NCBI GenBank assembly: GCA_009801085.1
Contig: VNWV01000007.1
Span: 1-64,000, forward strand
Direction of reading: 5' to 3'
Source: Lasiodiplodia sp. COLG20
Lineage: Eukaryota; Ascomycota; Dothideomycetes; Botryosphaeriales; Botryosphaeriaceae
DNA length: 64,000 bases
Shown: positions 56,015 through 64,000 of the stretch, piece after piece
Numbering within the stretch: the stretch's first letter is position 1
Layout of the letters: the number at the start of each line of letters is the position of its first letter
The notes under the pieces: model-generated
The model's database searches: none
Told to the model about the DNA's origin: nothing
What the model saw: the letters and a program-made list of their open reading frames with translations, nothing else
Position numbers and translations under genes: made by a program

Positions 56015-56698
56015 GACGATCCTTGTGTGCCGACATGAGGCTGGAGTGAGACTGTCGAGGGAAGTGCGTGACGTGACGGCCCAGTGAGTGAGTGAAGCGC
56101 GAGCAGGCTCCTGCTAGGCGATGTAGGAATGGAACTGCAGCTATTGCAGTGCTGGAGAGAGGGTGGAGAGGAAACCGTGGTTGACGATTGTTGGACACAA
56201 TCGAAGAGAAGGAAGATCCAAGAAGCAAGTTATGGAAGTTGCCGCGCTGCACGAATGGGGCAGGTGCAGGGTGGGGGGCTCGATCAGGGTCCACCAAGCG
56301 TGGCGGCAGGCCAAAGCACTGCCACCAATATCTCTTCTAAAGAATTAACCACGTGCTAGAAGGCTCTTCAGAAGCCTCGTCAGACAAAAGCCGATTGAAC
56401 CTATGGCAATGACCCGGGAATTTTGTAATGACTTGACGATATGGGTATCGGTCTGCCATTTTCTCAACATGATTGTGTAGTGAATGGAGCCTAATTTTCT
56501 GCATCTAGTTGCTAAGTTCCTCATGAAGTAGATTCTTGACATGACGGAGCTGTGGAGGGCGGCTTGACATCTGGCAGAGGGCGGCGATGATCCCTGACTC
56601 GCGGGCGACGACGACATCCCAAAATCTCAAAGACCGCCGACGACCAGTCCACCCCAAGCTCCCTCCGCAGAGCACCACAACGTTCTCCTCCCACCACA
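56015..56698. promoter_or_regulatory. Divergent region between the unknown RGG gene and uL23m
   Basis: This 684-bp head-to-head spacer has no credible ORF. Confidence 0.45.
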
Positions 56699-57470
56699 AT
56701 GGCCGCCAAGAAGCTCGCGCATCTCCGCATGGGGCAGAAGCCCGTCTACCTGTACGCCACGCCCTAGGCTTCATATCGCACGCACACCACACGTCGCACC
56801 TCCGCCGCAACCTCCGCAACCTCGCCTCCAATACGACATCTCCCAAGCCAATGCTAACGCGCGCGTCCCGCCTTTGATAACAGGCCCGATTTTACCCTGA
56901 CCCTCCTCCGCACGCCCTTCCTCCCCCCGACCTTCGCCAAGTTCATTGTGCCGCTGCACCTCAACAAGCTCGACATGCGCGACTACCTGTGGCACGCGTA
57001 CGGCGTCAAGTGCGCCAACATCCGCTCTTTCATCCAGCAGCAAAAGGTGCGCCAGGATGACCCCAACAGCAAGCGGCCCATGCCGCGCCGCTGGTACCGC
57101 GGCCCCGCCATTAAGAAGATGACGGTCGAGATGGACAAACCTTTCGTCTGGCCCGACGAGCCCAAGGATTGGACGCCGTATGTTCTCTCTCCCCCCTTCT
57201 TCGCACTCTGGAACTCCGTTTTCTGGCCGATTGATGCGATATGCGGGTCGATCGAGGCGAGCGTGGCTTGAAATCGAAACCAAGAGGCTGATCCATTGCA
57301 GGTACGGACGCGACTTATACAAAGCGGCCGAGGAGTATTCGGAAAAGGAGCAGCGGAAGATGATGCCAGACGCTATCTACGAAGGCCCCGAGGACAGGAA
57401 GACGCTGCACGAGCAGGCCGAGCGGCTACGCCGCGGCGAGGAGAAGTGGGAGCCGTCCCGGGCATCGTGA
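56699..57470 (+). CDS. Mitochondrial large-subunit ribosomal protein uL23m
   Basis: Three exons (56699-56751, 56884-57177, 57302-57470) give 171 aa. The reading runs KLAHLRMGQKPVYLPDFTLT, then LLRTPFLPPTFAKFIVPLHL, NKLDMRDYLWHAYGVKCANI and TPYGRDLYKAAEEYSEKEQR. The order of strands and the NKLDMRDYLWHAYGV helix match the fungal Mrp20-type L23 protein that lines the polypeptide exit of the mitoribosome. The N-terminus is short and basic and may itself act as the import signal. Intron 1 starts inside the leucine codon, so retention soon meets a stop. The gene converges with the sphingoid base kinase gene. Confidence 0.87.
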
Positions 57471-58002
57471 ATTGTCTTTAGGGCTGCTGAGGAAGATTCC
57501 GCGGGCTCAAGAAGTCATCGAGGTTAGGAAGTATCGTTTTGGACCATTTAGACAACGTCCGCTGACGGGCCATTGTCGTTGGCGTCTGCTGGGGAAAGAG
57601 CCGTTGTGTTGTATCATCACTGTACAGGAAACAGCTGGGTTTTGGCTGGGAAACAGGTATGGGCGGAGTTTATTGATAGTATCAAATCACCAAAAGCAAA
57701 AATCCTCCTTTACGAAGCTGAAACAGACTAATGTTCAAAGTTGCTCTATTCTCAAACGCCTTATCCTCCCAAAAGAAAACTAGAACTACGAAATCTTGCT
57801 GGTTGACGAGCGGGTATCTATCTGTCACTTCGTACAGAGCAGACAGAATTTGTATGTACAAGGAATTAGCGAGTGACAACCGAGCAATAGATGCCACAAT
57901 GTCTCTCGGATTTAGATGTAAGAGGACGTTCTTGCGAAGCAATTGTCTTACCTCTTCCAAACCATTTCCTCTATGCATAATAAAGGGAAGCTAAAGAAGA
58001 AT
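57471..58002. other. Convergent intergenic region, uL23m / sphingoid base kinase
   Basis: This 532-bp spacer contains both 3' UTRs and no credible gene. Confidence 0.5.
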
Positions 58003-59647
58003 TCACTGAGGCGGGCCTTTGGCCTCATACAAATGACCAGTCTTGCTCAGCACTGTCCCCAAACCCTTATGCACCTCGGCCTGGAAGGGTTCAAAGGGGA
58101 CCCTCTCGCCGTCGATGCTGATGTACCCATCTTTCTGGTTCTTTGGGATAATGCGATACCCAGTGACCTTTCTGTATTTGACGTGCGGAAGATCGAAAAA
58201 CGAGCCGCTCTCGACAGCGAGCAGCGTCTTGATGGACGTCATACGTTTGATATCGCCGTCGACACAGACCATGTCGAGGCAGCCGTCGCTGGGAAGTGCG
58301 GCTTGGAAGAAGTTGGCGTCGGCCGACATGTACGCCATGTTGCCGCAGTAGAAGTTGCCCATCTTGTCGTACGGCTTCAGTGTCCAGCCCTCGGGCAGGG
58401 GGTCGTTCACCGTGCCGTAGCGCAGCGGCGGCAGGCCCGTCTCCTCACCGACCATGATGGATTGGCGCTTCTTGGTTCCGTCCTGAGGTGGGTTGGCAGC
58501 TTCGCGGTAGTAGGCCTCTTTGATGGAAGCCTTGTCGTCGATCTCCACGCCAACGGCAACATCGCAGGGGTAGACAGTCTGCCCCAAAATCCGAACAAGG
58601 AAGCCGTAGGTAAAGCGCTGACCACCCATCCAGCGCAGATTCTCTGTAGCAAGGTCGCACTCTGCGACGATCCCGACGGATTGAGACAGGAAAGACAAAG
58701 TGCGGCGGTCGCCCTGAGTAATTGACACCAGGTCCATTGGCGTGCGGAGGCCCTTGACGACAGCAAGAGCGGCCATGCTGCAGCTGTTCGTACCGTTCAA
58801 GTTCAGGCTCATGCCGTTGCCACTCCCACACGGCAGTTGGACAACAGCGACCTGCTGCAGTGCTCTGGCCGCATCCCTTCGCTTGCCCAGCCCATTGAAG
58901 ACCTCGTGCGGTACGCCGTCGCCGGAGCAGCACGCGATAACGTCCCAGTCGTCGACCTCCAAATTCTCCGCAACGAGCTCCACGGCATGGCCAGAGAACT
59001 GAGTCTCCTCGACGTCAATCACGCAGCGCGCGGCGGCGAAGATGGGCTCGATGTCCTTCAGGTACATTTTCTGCGCGCCGCCCTGCCCACCAAACGGGTT
59101 CACCAGGACCTTGATGCGCTTCTGCCGCTGCGACGCCCCGTACGCCCGGTCTAGCAGTTTCTCAATCCATAAACGCGCCTTGGACCGGTCATCTTTTTCC
59201 ACGGTGTAGTTGATGAAGGCCGGGCGCACGACCGACGAAGAGACCTGGCGGGCGTAGTGGATGGAGATGTCGAACTCGGCAAGGTCTGCCCACAGCACGT
59301 TGTACAGCGGAATGGAGCGAGTGGTTTTGGCGGCTGCGGAAGTGAGCAAACGCCTGTGCACTAGACTGCGGATCATTCACGTACCTCCAGGCAGAAGACC
59401 GCAGCACTTGGTGTCGGTTTCCACGAACGATTCGTCTGCGCGCTTCGTCAGCTGATGCGGGAGAACAGGGAGCATTTGGCCCGTGGTTACCTAGCACTAC
59501 GAGCGAGTCCTCCCCCAAGGATAGTGAGGCCAGCCTGCCCACGGCGAGCGTGTCGGGTGCATCAGTGGGGCTCAGCAGCGCGGAAGTCGGCCGCGCGAAT
59601 TCCTCGGCATGTTCGTTCAAAGGCTCTCGCTCTCCGGCAGTCGACAT
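58003..59647 (-). CDS. LCB4: Sphingoid long-chain base kinase (Lcb4/Lcb5-like)
   Basis: Three exons (59491-59647, 59385-59435, 58003-59333) give 512 aa. The diacylglycerol-kinase-type catalytic domain has KVLVNPFGGQGGAQKMY, the GDG nucleotide motif in IACCSGDGVPHEVFNGLGKR, QLPCGSGNGMSLNLNGTNSC and SLSQ-like TLSFLSQSVGIVAECDLATE. The C-terminal lobe reads MGNFYCGNMAYMSADANFFQ with PSDGCLDMV and YISIDGERVPFEPFQAEVHK. The enzyme phosphorylates dihydrosphingosine and phytosphingosine at membranes. The protein is shorter than yeast Lcb4 (624 aa), mainly through a shorter N-terminus. Exon 2 is only 51 nt and joins DESFVETDTKCCGLLPGG to AAKTTRSIPLYNVLWADL. Confidence 0.93.
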
Positions 59648-60362
59648 TGCGGTTATGGTGGAGATAAACGAGTGTGGGTGGTTCCGAGCAGCTCCGGCAT
59701 GGCTGTGTGGAACTGGAGAGGTCATCGCAGATGACGAGCGGCGGGGAGGACGTGCGAGGCCGCCCGTCGCCGCTCGGGGCTTGCTCGCGTCACTGTCCGC
59801 AGCCTCCGTGACGAAGCACGAGCGCGACAGAACTGCAGCCGAGGCGGGCGGGCTTCCCGGGCTCTCGGCGCGGCTGCTGCAAGGGACTCGTCTCAAACAA
59901 AGCCTCCCCTTTCCCCGATCCGGCAGAGTTGTCGCGAACAATGCGCCCCCATTGGCAGGTCGCACAGCCTTTTAGCGGCCGTTTCTCGACCTTCCGCAAC
60001 TGTCCAACGTCGTCAAGCGCATTGATCATCGCACTCTGCTTGAACCGCATGGCTGCAATTAAGAGTGTACATGTGCTAGACTACCTCCATTTCTCTCCCA
60101 TTTTCCCACCTCCTCTCGTGTCCCGTCGAGCTTTTGTTCACTGCTCCCTCATATGCAAGCGAAAACAAACAACACCAGATCCCTCTACTGCCGAAAGAGT
60201 CCTCTGGGGAGGCTTAAACGCGTGCATGTCATCAATCGCCTTCGTGAACATCCGTTGGCGCCGTCGCTGCATACAGACTGGCCACCCTTGCAGTTGCTTC
60301 TGTAGTAGTGCCGCTAAAACAGGAGCGTTGATATCGTCCAATGTCTTCTCTTCAAAACACCT
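59648..60362. other. Intergenic: kinase promoter and beta-COP 3' region
   Basis: This 0.7-kb spacer contains short ORFs without motifs. I see nothing else. Confidence 0.5.
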
Positions 60363-63300
60363 CTACGACTCGCCCGCCTTGTTGATGCCCTTGAGTGAGC
60401 CAAGAGCCAGTGCCAGGCCCTGCGAGCGACTGCGGATCCGGACGAAGCCGGTGACCGGGCCGTCTTCGCCTTCCTTCTCTATGCTCAGGTTGGCCAACGC
60501 GTCCTCGCCTGTCAATAAGTCAGCAAAATGTCAAAAGGGCTGGGTTGGGTGGGGGAACGCACCAAACACGCTGCGAGCGTACAGGTTGGCGCTCAGAAAC
60601 TGGCAATCCCCCTTCATAGATGCTTCTGGGGTAAGACAACTCATGTTGGTGGCCGCCATCAGCTGCTTGAGGAAGTCCCGGAGCGTCTTGGCCTTGGAGT
60701 TGATGTTGACCTTGTTCTCCCATTCGAACTCGGTCCACATGGTTCTGAACTGTGTTTCCGAGCAGTGCGCAGGCTGAATGTAGTCCATGATATCCACGTG
60801 CACGTCGTTGAGGATGATGACATTGGTGTCCGTGGAGCTCGCGCCGTCATAGACAACATTGCCAAAGATCACACCAGTGTCGGTTGATGACACCTTGATT
60901 GTGGCCTGCACGTTCAGGAAGTCATGGGGTCCGAGATTCTGTGTAGTCGGCCGCTCAACAACCTTCAGGTCTCCGAGTGTAGCAAACTCGACCGAGAGAT
61001 TCTGCAGCGTGTCGGTCGTCTGGTTGACGAGCAAGACATCGAGGACGATGTCAAATTGGTGGACCTTGACATATGCCTCGGCGTAAACCTGGTCGGAGAA
61101 GCCAGTAAGCTGCACGACCCTGCTGAGCTTCGAGGAGAGATCCTCGGTGGTGCTGTCGCCTCCGGTGGCCTTCTCCAGATCGAGCTCAATCTCGTCAGCG
61201 CCGTCGACGGCGTTCTTCTTCGCAAGCTGCCTGATGGGAATCACGTCGTCGACCTGGACTGCAGTCTTCATCTTTTCCGACGCTTCCTTGGCAAGACGCT
61301 TCTTCTCCTCATACTGCACCATAGTGCGGAACGCTTTCCTGGTGTCTTCCAAGAAGACGGTCTCCAGCTCCTTCTTCTGTTGGAACTCGGCGAGGGCGCG
61401 GACGCACGACATGATTCTGTCAATCGAGTCCTCATCGATGGGAGTCTTGACGAACTGTGATTGGCCAACACGGATGATGGAGATCATGATAAGCATAGCC
61501 TCTGCCTTGAGTGCATTGGTACGAGCCGTTTCCTGGGAGATCTCGGAATGGCGCATGACAAGCTTAGTAAGAGTCGAGGACAGCACAGTAGCCAAGTAGT
61601 AGTCACCGTCCAGGATCAGCTGGCGGAGCGGAGGCTTCTGGGCTGCCTTCACTGCCTCTAGCTTGGCCTTGACGGCGGCTTGGCTGGTCAAAGCGCTTTC
61701 CGTGGCATAGGTGCCGTCTGCCAGCACCTTCCTGGAACCGGTAGGAGCGGACTTTGCGTGGCCGTTGATCTGATCCTTAGGATCGGGTTGGCCATCAGGG
61801 ACCTCCTCAAGTAGCCTCTGTTCCGAGGCGAGAATCGGGATCTCTCCAAGGCTCGCACGAATCCGTTTCCAGGCCTCACGGATGTCGTTGGCTTCCAACG
61901 AGTACTCTCCCACGATCCACAGTGCACCGCGGTACACCTTTCCGGCCCGAACTTCGCTCAAGGTAGACACCAGACGCTCCACAATCGACGGTCTGAGATC
62001 CGGGAATTTCTCCACCACCTCCTTGACAAAAGAAATGACGTCCACCGCAGAGGCATTGTTGAAATCCGCAATGAACTCCATCAACGAGTCGACAACGCTG
62101 GCGGCAACCTCGGAAAACTTGATGGCGCATTGGTGTATCGAGTGAATGAGCAGCGACCGATACTCGGTATTCTGAGCAATGTTAGTAAATTGAGGTATCA
62201 TACCCTTAGCGATGCACGAACCTTCTCGTACTGTTCGTCCACAGTCTTCGACAGCTCCTTTTTGAGGAGCATGACAACTTCCTCCACGTTCTTGCTCGAC
62301 ACCATCTCCATAGCGAGCTCCAAAGCCTTCTTGCGTACATCGATGTCAGTGCTGGAAAGAACACGGAGAATCTCCATGACCAGGTCGTCGAGAATGCCCT
62401 CATTCTTCTGCCTCAATTGATCCACCTTCTCGAGGACAATAAGCTTTACGTTGTTGTCGGGTTCCTTGATGCTCAGCTCAATGAATTTGGCGGCGGCTGC
62501 CTTGACGGCAACCGGGTTGTTGGTCAGAGCGGTAAGCGAAGACGCAGCCTCATACACGACGGTGGAAGTATTGGCTTCGAGAAGGTCGAAGATCAGGCGG
62601 AGGTAGCGGGCCTGTGGATGGTTAATTCGGAGAATCTTGAAAACGGAAGCGCACCATTGCTGGGCATTCTGACCTTATTCTGGGGGTTGGCCACGGCGTC
62701 CTTGCGGATGAACTCAAGCTCCGCAAGCTGCAGAAGCTCGTCTGCGTTGGGAATGCCATCAAAAACGCCGCTCAAGTATTCCAACGCTTTATCGTGGCTA
62801 ATCGACGCCAGGGCTGCAAAAGCATTGCGCTTGCACGTGTGATCGTTTTCCTCCTCCAAAAAGTTCAGGAGAAGCTCGGGCGCATCGGGGATGAGAGCTT
62901 CCAGGTGCTGGTATATCGACGCGATGGCAAAAACGGCGTTCTTACGGACGTAGGCGTGACGGTGCTCGAGACATTGCCTGGCGGGCTGAAGAAGGGGCTC
63001 GACGAGCTCGGCATCACGGAGCTTGCAGACGAAGCGGAGGGTGTTACCCCGGATGTACTCGTTGGGATGTTGCAGATCGAAGCGCATGCCGTTGCTGTGC
63101 TGCGTCAGATATAGGCTGGGCGCAGCTGGCACCAATTGAACACATACCAGACCAAGATCCATTCCTGCTTCAGCTTGCCATTGGCATCGTGCTTGGGGCA
63201 TATCTCGTAGTACAGGTACAGGAGCTTCTTGAGAGGCTTGCTCTTGGATGGCATGACGAATCGGATGATGTGCATGAGCAGACCAGGCATGGGGTCGCCA

Positions 63301-63452
63301 TTCAGCATGATGGTCAGGATCTTCTTCATTGTCTCGATCTTGGTCTCGTCGGAGCCCTTCTCAAGCTGCGTCTTGAGCTCCTGCAGCGTGGGCTGGTCGG
63401 CAGCATTGTCCTGGTGGACGAGGCTGTACGCATTATCCAGAAAGGTCGCCAT
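60363..63452 (-). CDS. SEC26: Coatomer subunit beta (beta-COP)
   Basis: A multi-exon gene from ATG 63452 ([20 protein letters not shown]) to TAG 60363, ending [18 protein letters not shown]. The N-terminal adaptin-like HEAT solenoid reads [20 protein letters not shown], then [19 protein letters not shown] across intron 1, [14 protein letters not shown] and [20 protein letters not shown]. The middle has [14 protein letters not shown]. The C-terminal appendage includes [20 protein letters not shown] and [20 protein letters not shown]. Beta-COP belongs to the F-subcomplex of the COPI coat for Golgi-to-ER retrieval. The last intron lies at about 60511-60560. The gene is divergent from MAGO, with 451 bp between starts. 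Confidence 0.95.
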
Positions 63453-63903
63453 TGTATCGGGCAGTAAGGGTGCCTAGGGGAAGGTTGTGGTGGGTACGCT
63501 GAGGTGGGCGACGAGCAGTTGCGTCGTGCTCCCGCGGCGGCCGTCAGCCGTTCGATGCGCAGTGGATGCTGCCCAGTGCGCGGGGCAGAGCTCGGAAGCG
63601 GAGGACGGGAGGCGGGAATGGACTGTGCAGACAGGTCCGAAGGTGTCCAGGGATGCGGCGGAAAGAGTGTCGTGGTGGTTCAAGCCGGGCGTGGGCAGTG
63701 GACAGTCGGATGCTGGACCCCTTGGCTCGTTCTTGAGGATCACCTCCAGGTGTTCACTACGACGCGCGATTGCGAATTTGGCCGATTCGCCTGCGCTCAC
63801 CGCCCGCCCGCCGCGCCGCGACAACCCTACCCAGCCGCGTCGCCTCTTAGCAACTCCATCCCATCCTGCCTGTGCGCCGTGCTTGCTCTGCGCTGCAGCA
63901 ACA
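63453..63903. promoter_or_regulatory. Divergent promoter, beta-COP / Mago nashi
   Basis: The 451 bp lie between divergent ATGs and are GC-rich with no TATA-like element. Confidence 0.45.
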
Positions 63904-64000
63904 ATGGCGCCCGACAACGACCAGTTCTATGTGCGCTACTAGTATGCTTCCCTTCTACGCTGCATCGCCCAGGCTCACGTGCTGACATGCTCCACAGCTC
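63904..64000 (+). CDS. MAGO: Mago nashi homologue, 5' end only
   Basis: Exon 1 (63904-63941) encodes MAPDNDQFYVRY plus two bases of the next codon. An intron with a GTATGC donor and CACAG acceptor at 63997 joins to C at 63998, giving a second Tyr and then the start of a Ser or similar codon. QFYVRYY is the conserved start of Mago nashi, the exon junction complex subunit that pairs with Y14. Only about 13 residues are visible, so the call rests on this short but distinctive motif and the matching splice. Read without splicing, the frame stops at once (TAC TAG). Confidence 0.7.

Overview
The window is eukaryotic and reads as a chromosomal segment of a filamentous ascomycete (Pezizomycotina; Dothideomycetes is my best guess, with low confidence). 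Genes are split by short 50-140 bp GT...AG introns with CTAAC/CTGAC branch sites, genes are dense on both strands, dispersed AT-rich sequence looks RIP-mutated, and the gene set is typically fungal (Vsb1-type SulP transporter, Ste11/Fmf1-type HMG protein, Clr4/DIM-5 methyltransferase, Mch1, mpaB-like oxygenase, Lcb4/5 kinase). I rebuilt most gene models by hand. Where exon coordinates are given, the joined exons sum to a whole number of codons and the translation runs through the family motifs.

Layout: 1-3690 (-) SulP/STAS/cNMP transporter, cut by the window edge; 4628-5397 (-) GINS subunit Psf1; 7081-8848 (-) HMG-box regulator; 12190-14878 (+) Sgm1/TMF1-like golgin; 15494-16594 (-) gankyrin/Nas6; 16948-18618 (+) an amidohydrolase that by splicing continues into an AT-hook and two C2H2 zinc fingers; 18.6-27.2 kb almost gene-free apart from one 89-aa ORF (22469-22738, -); 27186-27622 (-) elongin C, head to head with 27815-29356 (+) a mitochondrial-type ketoacyl-ACP reductase; 29549-31691 (-) SUMO E1 subunit Uba2; 32722-36184 (-) LARP1-like La protein; 37500-39268 (-) type-B carboxylesterase; 40176-41927 (-) H3K9 methyltransferase with an N-terminal chromodomain; 41928-42560 AT-rich island; 43193-44650 (+) mpaB-like oxygenase; 44647-45710 (-) JmjC/cupin protein; 45853-46500 (+) prefoldin 5; 46618-47534 (-) unknown membrane-anchored protein; 48490-50372 (-) Mch1-like MFS transporter; 50574-51714 (+) exosome Rrp42; 52717-56014 (-) large unknown RGG protein; 56699-57470 (+) mitoribosomal uL23m; 58003-59647 (-) sphingoid base kinase; 60363-63452 (-) beta-COP; 63904-64000 (+) start of Mago nashi.

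Most genes are housekeeping functions (replication, proteasome assembly, ubiquitin/SUMO, RNA turnover, secretion, mitochondrial translation), and they do not form one pathway. I see no secondary-metabolite cluster, CRISPR, rRNA, tRNA or intact transposon.

The points most worth attention are: (i) the predicted enzyme-transcription-factor fusion at 16948-18618, whose first intron starts inside what would otherwise be the enzyme's stop codon; (ii) an H3K9 methyltransferase whose start codon directly abuts an AT-rich, RIP-like island; (iii) two convergent genes whose stop codons interlock in one CTAG; (iv) a 1045-aa protein of unknown function beginning with 8-nt and 23-nt coding exons; and (v) an 8.5 kb gene desert with one small ORF.
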